The notes under the pieces: generated by a model | What the model was told of the DNA's origin: nothing | Seen by the model: the letters and a program-made list of their open reading frames with translations, nothing else | Databases searched by the model: none | NCBI GenBank assembly: GCA_015660915.1 | Contig: JACTTZ010000001.1 | Coordinates: forward strand, 1-36,864 | Direction: 5' to 3' | Source: Methanomicrobia archaeon | GTDB lineage: Archaea; Halobacteriota; Bog-38; Methanoflorentales; Methanoflorentaceae | DNA length: 36,864 bases | Shown here: positions 17,519 to 26,582 of the stretch, piece by piece | Layout: each line of letters starts with the position of its first letter | Numbering within the stretch: the stretch's first letter is position 1 | Position numbers and translations under genes: made by a program

Positions 17519-18760
17519 GTGGCACAAACTAAAGGGGGACTCTCCATTAAAGATGCGGAGTTGTTTGTCAATAAAATAATAGCGGGCAAGTTGAGATTGC
17601 ATCAGGTTGACCTTCCCGCTTCCGAGGCCGTCGAAATCAGGCGCAAGGCGGTCGAAAAGCTGACTGGCGCTGACTTAGGCGGAATAAGCGCGTACGTTAT
17701 AGATGCTGAATCGTCTTCAAAACGCAACATAGAAAATATGATCGGGGCTGTGCAAGTGCCCGTTGGCATTGCTGGGCCTTTAGCAGTCTCAGGCCAATAT
17801 GCTAACGGGGAGTTTTATGTGCCGTTAGCTACGACTGAGGGGGCCCTCGTCGCGTCCGTGAACAGGGGCTGTAAGGCGATTACGGAGGCTGGAGGTGCTT
17901 ACGTTCGGATTCTCAACGACGAAATGACGCGCGCCCCAGTCTTTGCAGTCAGCAACATAGATGAAGCGCAGCGCGTTGTTGAGTGGGTTAAAAAACCAGC
18001 CAACTTTGCTAAGCTTCAAAAAGCAACAGAGGAGACCACTAAGCACGGCAAACTCATTAGGATAGACCCTTACGTTGTAGCTGATAACGTCTTCTTAAGG
18101 TGCGCGTTTGACACCAAAGACGCCCTCGGCATGAACATGGTCACGATTGCCACTGACCGACTCTCTGACGTTATCGTGGATGAGCTTAATATTCGGCTCG
18201 TCGCGCTTTCGGGCAATATGTGTATAGACAAGAAACCCGCGGCTATAAACTTGATTGAAGGCCGAGGCAAAAACGTGATTGCTGAAACTTCTATGCCTCG
18301 CAACGTTGTCAAGCGTGTGCTGAAAACGACGCCTGAAAGCTTGTCGGACGTTCATTATCGAAAAAACGTGCTCGGATCTATTAAAGCCGGATCGCTAGGA
18401 TTCAACGCCCATGCAGCAAATGTCGTTGCTGCGATCTTTATTGCAACCGGTCAGGATGCTGCCCACGTAGTTGAGGCATCAACGGCAATAACAAGTCTCT
18501 CTGTGCGCGGAGACGAACTCTACGCGTCTGTTAGCATTCCTTCATTGCCAGTTGGCACAGTAGGCGGAGGAACGACCGTCAAAACACAGGAAGAGTGTTT
18601 ATCGATTATGGGCGTAGCAGGAGGGGGGGCGCCACCGGGCGCCCACGCCAGAAAATTCGCTGAGATAGCCTGTTGTGCCGTGCTTGCGGGGGAACTCTCC
18701 CTTTTAGCTGCGCTTGCTGCTCATCACCTTGCGAGGGCGCACGAGACGCTTGGTCGGTGA
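17519..18760 (+). CDS. hmgA: HMG-CoA reductase (class I)
   Basis: Reduces HMG-CoA to mevalonate with NADPH, committing carbon to archaeal isoprenoid lipids. 413 aa, normal for archaea. Signature blocks are ENMIGAVQVPVGIAGPLAVS, TTEGALVASVNRG (catalytic Glu), DALGMNMVT, DKKPAAINLIEGRGK (catalytic Lys), ATGQDAAHVVEAS (catalytic Asp), GTVGGGT and the C-terminal LARAH with catalytic His. The start is GTG at 17519; ATGs at 17497 and 17502 are out of frame. It converges with the thiolase/HMG-CoA synthase cluster, so the early mevalonate genes sit together on opposite strands. Confidence 0.95.
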   Translation: MAQTKGGLSIKDAELFVNKIIAGKLRLHQVDLPASEAVEIRRKAVEKLTGADLGGISAYVIDAESSSKRNIENMIGAVQVPVGIAGPLAVSGQYANGEFYVPLATTEGALVASVNRGCKAITEAGGAYVRILNDEMTRAPVFAVSNIDEAQRVVEWVKKPANFAKLQKATEETTKHGKLIRIDPYVVADNVFLRCAFDTKDALGMNMVTIATDRLSDVIVDELNIRLVALSGNMCIDKKPAAINLIEGRGKNVIAETSMPRNVVKRVLKTTPESLSDVHYRKNVLGSIKAGSLGFNAHAANVVAAIFIATGQDAAHVVEASTAITSLSVRGDELYASVSIPSLPVGTVGGGTTVKTQEECLSIMGVAGGGAPPGAHARKFAEIACCAVLAGELSLLAALAAHHLARAHETLGR

Positions 18761-18934
18761 GAAAAAAACACTGCTAAATCAGCACTGCAATTGACTTTGA
18801 TTCACGTGGTTGTGCAGCATCGGTTTATCACGCTCGCTGCGACTAACGCTATCACTCTTGATGCGATCTACTGTACAACCACAAATATCTTAAAAAAATG
18901 GCTTTTCAAGTTAGACATGGTGAAGAACAAATGT

Positions 18935-19324
18935 TCAGGCAAGCGTGAATTTCGTGCCGTAATAGATCACGCCGTCAGGTCCGTCCTCGCCAAGTTTTCT
19001 AAATACTGATCTAACCCGCGCGCCAATCTTGACTTCTGACGGATCGCAAACGATTTGAGCTGTGAGTTTAGGCCCTTCATCGAGTTGGACGATAGCGAGA
19101 ACGTAAGGGGTTATCTTGGTGAAAGTTTCTGGAGCTGTGTATATTGTAGTATACGTCACAATTTCTCCGCTGCCTTCGAATGCATATTCTCGAATCAGTC
19201 CTTTCCGCCTGCACGGAGGGCATATAGTTCGTGGAGGGAAGTAGTAGGTGTTACAATTTTCACATTTTGTGCCGACAAGGTTATACCTATTCGGAATTTC
19301 TCTCCAAAAACGTGGGACGGTCAT
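18935..19324 (-). CDS. DUF35 / Zn-ribbon OB-fold protein, partner of thiolase and HMG-CoA synthase
   Basis: 129 aa. An N-terminal zinc ribbon (C21-x2-C24, C35-x2-C38) is followed by an OB-fold with GSGEIVTYTTIYTAP and LDEGPKLTAQIV. In archaea this protein bridges acetyl-CoA thiolase and HMG-CoA synthase so that acetoacetyl-CoA is passed between them; the gene order here (HMG-CoA synthase, thiolase, DUF35) matches that complex. The ATG lies 4 bp after the thiolase stop. Confidence 0.9.
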   Translation of the reverse strand: MTVPRFWREIPNRYNLVGTKCENCNTYYFPPRTICPPCRRKGLIREYAFEGSGEIVTYTTIYTAPETFTKITPYVLAIVQLDEGPKLTAQIVCDPSEVKIGARVRSVFRKLGEDGPDGVIYYGTKFTLA

Positions 19325-19328
19325 CCAG

Positions 19329-20495
19329 TCACCTCGCTAGAATATGGACGACTACAGTGCCACCTGTGCCGCCAACGTTGTGGGTTAACCCAACTTCAGC
19401 TCCATCAACCTGCCTTTTTCCGGCATCGCCTCTGAGTTGCTCAACGATCTCTACAGCTTGCTTGACCCCTGTAGCACCGACGGGATGCCCACAAGCCTTT
19501 AGCCCACCACTCGGATTAATTGGAATCTTACCACCAATAGCCGTCTCGCCTGCAATTGTTGCAGGGCCACCTGCCCCCTTTTCGAAGAATCCTAGATCTT
19601 CAATTGCCATTATTTCAGCGATAGTAAAGCAGTCATGTACTTCAGCCACGTCTATTTTTGACCTTTGCAGCTTTGTCATCTTGAAGGCACGATCCGCTGC
19701 AACGGTAGTCGCGTCTATGCTTGTCAAGCTCCGTCGGTCGTGCAAAGAGATACTATCGCTTGCTTGAGCGGCTGCTTTGATATAGATAGGCGTGTCTGTG
19801 AATTCTTTCGCCCTTGCGGCAGGAACTAATACGACGGCAGCTGCGCCATCCGTTATAGGACTGCAGTCAAAAAGCCTAAGAGGATCAGCGACGAGTGGCG
19901 AATTGACTACCGTTTCTATCGTGATTCTGTTTCTGAATTGTGCGCGAGGGTTCATCGAACCGTTGTAATGGTTTTTGACGGCGACTTGGGCGAGCTGCTC
20001 TCGCGTGGTCCCAAATTCATGCATATGCGCCCGGGCCATCATGGCATACAGCCCAGGGAAAGTAGCGCCGACTGCAGCCTCCCACTCCCTGTCAGCAGCG
20101 GCCGCGAGCGCATCCATTGCTTTTTCCGCGCCAACGTCGGTCATCTTTTCTATACCCGCTGAGATAACGACGTCGTGGTAGCCCGAAGCGACCGCGATTA
20201 CCCCGCTCCGCAGCGCGAGGCCCCCTGAGGCACACGCCGCTTCCACCCGGGTGCTTGGCACATTATTTGCAGTAAGTCCGGAATAGTCTGCGATAAGCGC
20301 CCCGACGTGCTCTTGCTCGAGGAATATTCCTGAGCTCATGTTTCCGCCATACAGTGCTTCGATCTGTGCACCGCTCACTCGGGCATCTGCAAGAGCCATC
20401 AAGCCTGCTTCGATAAACAGGTCGCGAAAGCTTTTATCCCACATTTCGCCGAATTTTGTGCATCCTATACCAACGATGGCTACTTCTCTCATCAT
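19329..20495 (-). CDS. Acetyl-CoA C-acetyltransferase (archaeal thiolase)
   Basis: 388 aa thiolase-fold enzyme condensing two acetyl-CoA into acetoacetyl-CoA, the unfavourable first step of mevalonate synthesis. Nucleophile Cys88 lies in [25 protein letters not shown], the substrate loop [18 protein letters not shown] with the catalytic His, and the terminal [14 protein letters not shown] are typical. A middle gene of the HMG-CoA synthase-thiolase-DUF35 operon. It starts at the first of two consecutive ATG codons. Confidence 0.93.
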   Translation of the reverse strand: MMREVAIVGIGCTKFGEMWDKSFRDLFIEAGLMALADARVSGAQIEALYGGNMSSGIFLEQEHVGALIADYSGLTANNVPSTRVEAACASGGLALRSGVIAVASGYHDVVISAGIEKMTDVGAEKAMDALAAAADREWEAAVGATFPGLYAMMARAHMHEFGTTREQLAQVAVKNHYNGSMNPRAQFRNRITIETVVNSPLVADPLRLFDCSPITDGAAAVVLVPAARAKEFTDTPIYIKAAAQASDSISLHDRRSLTSIDATTVAADRAFKMTKLQRSKIDVAEVHDCFTIAEIMAIEDLGFFEKGAGGPATIAGETAIGGKIPINPSGGLKACGHPVGATGVKQAVEIVEQLRGDAGKRQVDGAEVGLTHNVGGTGGTVVVHILAR

Positions 20496-20522
20496 AACTC
20501 GTTTTGTTGTATGGGTTAACCC

Positions 20523-21563
20523 TTAGAGCACTATCTTATTCTTGTGTTTAGCGTAAAGGGCATAATCTAGATAAATTGGGGCTTCAAGCAGCTCTGCAAC
20601 AGTTGGAGCAAGACCTTGGATCTTGCTGATCTTCTTTGTCACCTTAATGGTGAACGAATCACTGCCCGCCCCCGATCCAAATGCGGTCATGAAGATGCGA
20701 CTCCCAGGTTCAGCAACATCTAGCACCGACGCTAATCCAATCAGCGCTGACCCGGAGTATGCATTGCCCAATCGTTCTACCACGAGACCTTGTTTTAGCT
20801 GATCTCGTGAAAAACCAAGCGTAGAGGCAACCGAGCGTGGGAACTTGCCGTTTGGTTGATGAAAGACCACATAGTCGAAGTCCTCTGGTGTGCTGTGTGT
20901 CTTTTCCAGCAATCCTCGCGCTCCTGCCAAAACGTGCTTGAAATAGCCCGGCTCACCAGTAAACCTTCCCCCGTGCTTTGGATATTGCTGGCCTTCACGC
21001 CTCCAAAAGTCAAATGTGTCAGTTGTGAATGAATATGTGTCCTCAATTTCAGCAATGACGTGGTTCTTTCCTATGACGTAAGCTGCACCACCTGCGGCTG
21101 CGGTATATTCAAGGGCATCTGCGGGCGCTCCTTGAGAGGTGTCCGCTCCTATCGCCATGCCGTATTTGATGTAATCAGCAGCGACCAGCCCTAAGCACGT
21201 CTGTATTGCAGCAGTTCCCGCTTTGCACGCGAATTCAAAGTCAGCAGCCATAAGCTCTGGTGTTGCTCGAACCGCTTCAGCAACGATCGTCGCTGTCGGT
21301 TTGACGGCATAAGGGTGAGATTCGCTGCCGACATATATTGCTCCAATGTCAGCACCCGCTAAGCCAGATCGACGAAGGGCTGAGCGAGCAGCTTCGACCG
21401 CGATGGTAGCAGTGTCTTCATCTCGGTCTGGGACTGATTTTTCTAATACGCGCAACCCTTTTTTAATGTCGTTGGGGTCATCTCCCCACACTCGTGCAAT
21501 CTCTTCGACTCTGATCCTGTATCGGGGTATGTACACGCCGTACGTTGTAATCCCAATCGGCAC
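20523..21563 (-). CDS. Hydroxymethylglutaryl-CoA synthase
   Basis: 346 aa, the archaeal length. It condenses acetyl-CoA with acetoacetyl-CoA. Glu81 ([12 protein letters not shown]), the acylated Cys113 ([13 protein letters not shown]) and the His in [12 protein letters not shown] form the catalytic set. It is the first gene of the three-gene operon; a TATA-like CATTTAAAG on the minus strand (about 21651-21659) lies roughly 90 bp upstream, giving a leader of about 65 nt. Confidence 0.95.
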   Translation of the reverse strand: MPIGITTYGVYIPRYRIRVEEIARVWGDDPNDIKKGLRVLEKSVPDRDEDTATIAVEAARSALRRSGLAGADIGAIYVGSESHPYAVKPTATIVAEAVRATPELMAADFEFACKAGTAAIQTCLGLVAADYIKYGMAIGADTSQGAPADALEYTAAAGGAAYVIGKNHVIAEIEDTYSFTTDTFDFWRREGQQYPKHGGRFTGEPGYFKHVLAGARGLLEKTHSTPEDFDYVVFHQPNGKFPRSVASTLGFSRDQLKQGLVVERLGNAYSGSALIGLASVLDVAEPGSRIFMTAFGSGAGSDSFTIKVTKKISKIQGLAPTVAELLEAPIYLDYALYAKHKNKIVL

Positions 21564-21769
21564 TTTTTTTGCTCCTAAGCAGATCTTCTGTAATTCAATA
21601 AATTAGCAAAATATGTTGCGTCTGGAATGCTCAATCTAAATCGGGAGCACCTTTAAATGCACATAAAACGCTGCTGGCATTCTCTAGATTCTATACTCCT
21701 ATCTGTTGCGCGCTATTTAATAACTTTTGCAGGGGCGACCCCCCCTCAGTTAATGTGAGATTTAAGCAG

Positions 21770-21843
21770 TGGGGCCACCGAGATTTGAACTCGGGTCTGA
21801 GGACCCCCAGTCCCCAAGGATAACCAGGCTACCCTATGGCCCC
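21770..21843 (-). tRNA. tRNA-Pro(GGG)
   Basis: Minus-strand cloverleaf: acceptor GGGGCCA/TGGCCCC, T-arm CCGAG-TTCAAAT-CTCGG, anticodon stem GGGGA/TCCTC (one G-T pair) and 7-nt loop CTGGGGG giving anticodon GGG, discriminator A. No intron and no encoded CCA. It lies alone in the 470-bp gap between the HMG-CoA synthase and COG1900 genes, with a TAATATAG element about 26 bp upstream. Confidence 0.93.
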
Positions 21844-22032
21844 TTCGTATTGAGTATGCTGTAACCCTATATTACTTCTATTCACTAAGACGTGTTATCG
21901 CTCTTTCTGCAACTGCAACGGCTCTGTTTTTTGCTAAGCGCTCTTGGCTTGTCAGGCTCTGTCGATCTTGGGATCGGCGTTAATATGCATTCGAGGTGCA
22001 AAAAAGTAAACGCATGAAATATGTGTGTTAGA

Positions 22033-23307
22033 CTATAGCTTGATACTTTGCACTGGCGAACTTAGCAAAAACTCGCCCTGCTCGATCTTCTTTTTGAGCT
22101 CTCGCGTCAATTTGTCTGCATTTGATCGATCTGATTGTCTCAGCGTTACTGGAATTTGCTGTCCATTTAGATCGATAGCGCCCAGATCACCTTTGAGAGC
22201 GCCATAAGAACAAGAGGACAAGCAAGCGCCGCACCGCACGCATTCTTTACGATCAATTCCTTTATTCGGTTTGAATGCCGCGGTTGGACAATTCTTCGCG
22301 ACTTGACATTCCTCGCAACTCGCGCATTCCTTCTTTGAGTAACTTATTCGCCCATATTGTTTCTGCCAGACGTCGCTGTATCGTGCATAACCAAGCCTCT
22401 TGCGCCCATTCACATCAACAACTGGCAGGGGGATCTGATCATCGGTCCGGCTTGCGTGCTCAAGCACAGATGTATTAAGAATCGGAATGGGGATTGCCCA
22501 CGAACAGAACACGTCAGGACCAGCGGACGTATTAAAGCCACCGACGTATTTAGGGTTCATACCCTTTAGAGGTGCATATCCTGAAAGGTTAGGCATCTGG
22601 GGGGTACTTCGTGTTCCCGTCCCTGTCACGAAGCCTACAGCGCCGTTGAACAGGGCTTTTGTGCCAACTCCGATAGTTTCGAGTTGAGGGTCTTTCTCCA
22701 AGGGATTTAGTTCTCCGCATCCCGAGAAGCTTGCTTCTTTGTATGGACCTTCGAGACACGTAACAGAAAAAATGGACTTGATGCAACTGTCGTTTGGATT
22801 AACGAATGCATTGTAGTTCTTAAAAACGTTGCGAGTAGCTGAGAGCCTCGCAAATTGCATAGATTCAAGGCTTGTCTGTCCTTCTATGTGGAGCCCTGTA
22901 GTTGTTACTACGTCAAAGTCGATATCTTTCCCACTTACAATATCGCGAAAAAGATGGCCCCCCCCATATTTGGCGTCGGTCCGGCTCACCGCAGTCCCGT
23001 AAACCATCAAATCAAGCAACCCAAGCCGTTCGTTGGGACACGGACCAACGCTAGCTGGCACATCATTGAGCCACGCCATTTGAGCCGTCTCGAAGACATT
23101 TGGGGCCGTGGCGCGAAAAGACAAGGTGGCGTAGGTTCCGCTCATAATGCCCTTCGTGCCACTTGTAACAACGTCTACTTCATTGACGTCTTCGTGAGCC
23201 CGTATCATATTGCAAAACTCAGAGGCAGTACAAACGGTGATCTCTCCAGCTATTATCTTGGCGTTAATCTCCTCTATGCTTCTTATGGGTACTTTTGAAT
23301 GTGGCAT
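22033..23307 (-). CDS. COG1900/DUF39 homocysteine-biosynthesis protein with C-terminal ferredoxin domain
   Basis: 424 aa. The N-terminal 320 residues are COG1900 (DUF39), the L-aspartate-semialdehyde sulfurtransferase family that makes homocysteine from aspartate semialdehyde and sulfide in methanogens. Candidate active cysteines are C90 (VGPCPNERLG) and C197 (SFSGCGELNPLEKDP). A ferredoxin unit follows: CASCEECQVAKNCP (five rather than three residues before the last Cys) and CVRCGACLSSCS. The end, PVTLRQSDR and EQGEFLL, is the usual family tail. In Methanosarcina the ferredoxin partner is a separate protein; here it is built in, and there is no CBS pair. It lies 18 bp after hdrA and is probably the last gene of the hdrCBA operon. 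Confidence 0.85.
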   Translation of the reverse strand: MPHSKVPIRSIEEINAKIIAGEITVCTASEFCNMIRAHEDVNEVDVVTSGTKGIMSGTYATLSFRATAPNVFETAQMAWLNDVPASVGPCPNERLGLLDLMVYGTAVSRTDAKYGGGHLFRDIVSGKDIDFDVVTTTGLHIEGQTSLESMQFARLSATRNVFKNYNAFVNPNDSCIKSIFSVTCLEGPYKEASFSGCGELNPLEKDPQLETIGVGTKALFNGAVGFVTGTGTRSTPQMPNLSGYAPLKGMNPKYVGGFNTSAGPDVFCSWAIPIPILNTSVLEHASRTDDQIPLPVVDVNGRKRLGYARYSDVWQKQYGRISYSKKECASCEECQVAKNCPTAAFKPNKGIDRKECVRCGACLSSCSYGALKGDLGAIDLNGQQIPVTLRQSDRSNADKLTRELKKKIEQGEFLLSSPVQSIKL

Positions 23308-23325
23308 AAAATTTTTAGCACGGGC

Positions 23326-25665
23326 TTAAGGCGTTGTGAGCTCCTCTTCTATCTCTCCAGTTTCTTTAATCTTGTCATCAAACTGCATAAGACGCTTGTG
23401 CAAGCCCACAAAGTGCGGGATGTAAACACGGTAAATCTTCAGTCGCGTGGGATCAATCCCACGCTGTACAACTTGCTTGCTCAAATCGTTGAGCCGCGTT
23501 TCGACACTTTCGAAGTTTTCGCCGCAACTCTCGGCTTCGAACCCTTGTCCGATAAACACGCCATCAGCGCCCAATTGGAACGCCAGCTCTATGTGTTGAG
23601 GCGCGAGTCGCAACACTGATGGCACACTTATGATCCGAATAGAAGGGGGGTAGCGAAGCCGTGCTGCGCCAATATTGTCAGCTGCTGCGTACCCAATTTT
23701 TGTGTCCAGGAACGCTATGTTCCTTATTTCTTTTTCGCTCTTACCTGCAAGGACCCCGCGTATGGAAGCTTCAAGTTGGGCTTCCGTACACCCGTGCAAA
23801 TCAAGGGCGGCAGTAGGGCACACGTGTACACACGCGCCGCCACCGGTGCAGAGCATCGGATCTACCGTCGCTCTGCGATCAACCATCTTTATGGCATTGT
23901 TCTTGCACTGGCGTACACACATACCGCAACCATTGCAGCTATCCTTAACGAAGGCCGAAAGCGGTTCTATTAATACATAGTCCTGACCAACAAGCGATAG
24001 CGCTTCGAGAGCGGCCGCATCTGCTTGTAAAACGCTATAGGTGATATCTTTTGGACCTTGGGCGGTGCCGCATACATAGATCCCTTTAGTGTTTGTACTA
24101 GCGCCTTCAAGTTTTGGATGTTTTTCCTTCACGAACAAGTCATCACTTAGTTCGATACCGAGCGTCTCTCCAACTTGGATCGTTCCGTGAGAGGGCTTAA
24201 TGCCCGTCGAAAGGACCACCAAGTCCGCATCGAGTTCGAGGCATTGTCCACGCAACGTATCTTCAGCGCTTACGTACAATTTGCCCCCTTTAAGTTTCAC
24301 GTCACTCGCACGTCCGCGGATAAATTTTACACCTTTCTCTTGCACGTGCCTATAGTAGTTTTCATAGATTCCCGGAGCTCGAATGTCTGTATAAAGCACT
24401 GTGATGTCAGTTCCCGGAAAGTAGTCAGTGATGTAGTTAGCGTGCTTAAGGGCGACCATACAACAAACGGACGAGCAATAAGGCAATCCGTGCGGCTTTT
24501 CGTCCCTCGACCCGACGCATTGTATCATCACTATTCGCTTTGGCGGTTTGCCGTCTGAGGGTCTTAAGAGTTCACCGTTTGTGGGCCCATTTACGCCAAT
24601 TATTCGAGCGAGTTCTAACTGAGTAACAACGTCTTTAAAGCGACCATAACCATATTCAGGCCGCAAACTTGGATCGAACTCGTCGTGGCCCGTTGCTACG
24701 ACGATTGCGCCGACTTCTATTTTTCTAAGAGAAGGTTCGGCTTCGAGCACAATTGCGTCGGACTTGCACACCTTGGTGCATTGACCACATTTGACGCAGT
24801 GCTCTACATCTATTGTGTACCTATCAGGGACGGCCTGTGGAAAAGGCTTGTAGATAGCTTTTCTTTTTCGTGTGTTGGCGTTCCACCAATCTGGCACTTC
24901 GATTGGACAAACGGCCGCGCACTCCCCGCAGCTTGTGCATCGTTCACTAACGCTTTGTGGTTTGATTTTGACGTCGACATTGAAGTGACCAGCAGTTCCG
25001 TTTATATTGGCAATTTCAGCGTCAGTTAGGAGCTCGATTTTGTGATTCTCGTATACATCATTCATTAACGGGCTGAGTGAGCACATGGCGCACTCTTCTA
25101 CCATCTTGTGTGGTGAAAATACTTTTCCGACTCTTACCGTGTTGCCTCCAATAGAGGGCTCCTTTTCAACCAAATACGTTTTTACGCCATTTTCTGCCAA
25201 GGCGAGCGCAGCGGTGATTCCTGCGATGCCGCCGCCTATAACGAGCGTGGCGTTGGTAACGTCAACACGAAAGTCAGAAAGGGATTCCGCGTGCTCGAGC
25301 CGTTGTAGAGAAGCATTGACGAGGTCGCGCGCTTTCTTGGTAGCGCTCTTTCTGTCATCGGTGACCCACGAACATTGTTCCCTAATATTTGTGATCTCAA
25401 GAAGATACGGATTAAGTCCTGCGTCGCGCATACAGCCCCTAAAGGTCTTACCGTGATTGTTAGGTGAACAAGCACCGATTACAACGCCATCGAGATTGTG
25501 TTTGCGAATGGATTTCTTGATCTTCTGCTGCCCTTGTAGCGAACAGAGGTGTTGGTCAGAGTCTACCACGTTGGTGCGCTTGAAATCCTTATCTAACCTA
25601 TCTATATCGATAGAGTCAGAGATGTTTCCATCGCATCGACACAAGAAGACTCCGAATTTCGACAC
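23326..25665 (-). CDS. Heterodisulfide reductase subunit A fused to an MvhD-like domain (HdrA2 type)
   Basis: Flavoprotein core of a soluble heterodisulfide reductase, about 779 aa. In order: N-terminal FLCRCDGNI; the FAD site GGGIAGITAALALAENG; ECAMCSLSPLM; ferredoxin CTSCGECAAVCP and CVKCGQCTKVC; YCSSVCCMVALKHA; then CNGCGMCVRQC and CTGGGACVHVCP, where the second Cys of the last motif is Gly. From about residue 655 the protein is homologous to MvhD (YPPSIRIISV, ELAFQLGADGVFIGQ), but the usual cluster cysteines are absent. I chose GTG at 25665, which has GGAGG nine bases upstream and lies one base after the hdrB stop; a TTG at 25689 would give eight more residues. Fusion proteins of this kind (for example in Methanosarcina acetivorans) receive electrons from F420H2 or ferredoxin partners. 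Confidence 0.9.
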   Translation of the reverse strand: MSKFGVFLCRCDGNISDSIDIDRLDKDFKRTNVVDSDQHLCSLQGQQKIKKSIRKHNLDGVVIGACSPNNHGKTFRGCMRDAGLNPYLLEITNIREQCSWVTDDRKSATKKARDLVNASLQRLEHAESLSDFRVDVTNATLVIGGGIAGITAALALAENGVKTYLVEKEPSIGGNTVRVGKVFSPHKMVEECAMCSLSPLMNDVYENHKIELLTDAEIANINGTAGHFNVDVKIKPQSVSERCTSCGECAAVCPIEVPDWWNANTRKRKAIYKPFPQAVPDRYTIDVEHCVKCGQCTKVCKSDAIVLEAEPSLRKIEVGAIVVATGHDEFDPSLRPEYGYGRFKDVVTQLELARIIGVNGPTNGELLRPSDGKPPKRIVMIQCVGSRDEKPHGLPYCSSVCCMVALKHANYITDYFPGTDITVLYTDIRAPGIYENYYRHVQEKGVKFIRGRASDVKLKGGKLYVSAEDTLRGQCLELDADLVVLSTGIKPSHGTIQVGETLGIELSDDLFVKEKHPKLEGASTNTKGIYVCGTAQGPKDITYSVLQADAAALEALSLVGQDYVLIEPLSAFVKDSCNGCGMCVRQCKNNAIKMVDRRATVDPMLCTGGGACVHVCPTAALDLHGCTEAQLEASIRGVLAGKSEKEIRNIAFLDTKIGYAAADNIGAARLRYPPSIRIISVPSVLRLAPQHIELAFQLGADGVFIGQGFEAESCGENFESVETRLNDLSKQVVQRGIDPTRLKIYRVYIPHFVGLHKRLMQFDDKIKETGEIEEELTTP

Positions 25666-25666
25666 T

Positions 25667-26545
25667 TCAAACGGCCTCCATCTTTTCAATAAGTGGAGCT
25701 ACATCGATCGTCGCAAATTGGAGGCATGCGTCTCTTGATTTATCGGCTCCGAGTAACAATGCTACGAGTTGTGATACGTTTAACACAGGGACGACGCGAT
25801 TGAGTCGGTCCTCGAACTGGCGCTGAAATCTATCGAGAATTAATTGGCAGCCAGCACACATTGTCACGATAAGGTCGGGCTCTTCAGCGAGTACGCTCTC
25901 TAGCTTTCTAAAGCTTGTTGATTCTGTATACTCGTCTACGTCGATAAGGTGTGAAAAACCAAGACCACAGCAAGAAGATCGTTCAGAATAATCGACGAGT
26001 GTCGCTGAGAAAGCCGCACATATTTCATCCAGCAAGGTAGGATATTCCCACAACCCGCCAGTTACCTCGTCGTAAAATACTTTTGTATAATGGCACCCGT
26101 GATGCGTTGCTATGTTAACCTCAGAAAGAGAGAATTTCGCGCGCTCTGCGAGGATTTCTTTCAGACTATAAAGCACCTCAGCAGCGTGATAGACCGTTAC
26201 GCCTCCTTTGTACTCGTAGTTCACTGCTTTCAACACGTCGTTTATCGCTGCCCGCGTTCTTACGTCGTTAAGCTCACCAATACACTCCTTTAGATTCGCG
26301 TATGAGGTGGGGCACGTGCAAACGACATTGGTGTACCCTGAATTGTATGCAAGCGCAAGATTTCTGGCATTAAGACTGAGATTGGCCTCAGGAGGAACCA
26401 CCCCGCAGTGCCCTGCAAATCCGGTGCACGACGATTGATTCGGATCATCGAAGTAGTCAACGTTCAAAGAATTCAGTATGAACCTAAACGATCGTTCTAT
26501 GCCCGGGTAGAAAGTCCCTGCGACACAACTCTTGAACAAGTACAA
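25667..26545 (-). CDS. Heterodisulfide reductase subunit B (HdrB-like, CCG domains)
   Basis: 292 aa with two CCG domains, the subunit that holds the non-cubane [4Fe-4S] clusters cleaving CoM-S-S-CoB. The C-terminal motif is canonical: GCHYTK, then SSCCGLG, then CAGC. The N-terminal motif is altered: C7, then SSCTGFAG (one Cys instead of CC), then VCTCP (CxC instead of CxxC). This may mark a paralogue branch, as in HdrB2-type proteins, or a single-cluster enzyme. The start is a TTG at 26545 without a clear ribosome binding site, 37 bp after hdrC. Its stop overlaps the ribosome binding region of hdrA. Confidence 0.88.
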   Translation of the reverse strand: MYLFKSCVAGTFYPGIERSFRFILNSLNVDYFDDPNQSSCTGFAGHCGVVPPEANLSLNARNLALAYNSGYTNVVCTCPTSYANLKECIGELNDVRTRAAINDVLKAVNYEYKGGVTVYHAAEVLYSLKEILAERAKFSLSEVNIATHHGCHYTKVFYDEVTGGLWEYPTLLDEICAAFSATLVDYSERSSCCGLGFSHLIDVDEYTESTSFRKLESVLAEEPDLIVTMCAGCQLILDRFQRQFEDRLNRVVPVLNVSQLVALLLGADKSRDACLQFATIDVAPLIEKMEAV

Positions 26546-26582
26546 GCGTTGAGGCAGCTTGGAAGACGTTAAAACGAGCGGA

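Noticed and set aside
25666-25689. TTG start at 25689 for hdrA
   Set aside because: GTG at 25665 has a GGAGG site at good distance and gives the usual HdrA N-terminus; the TTG has no ribosome binding site.
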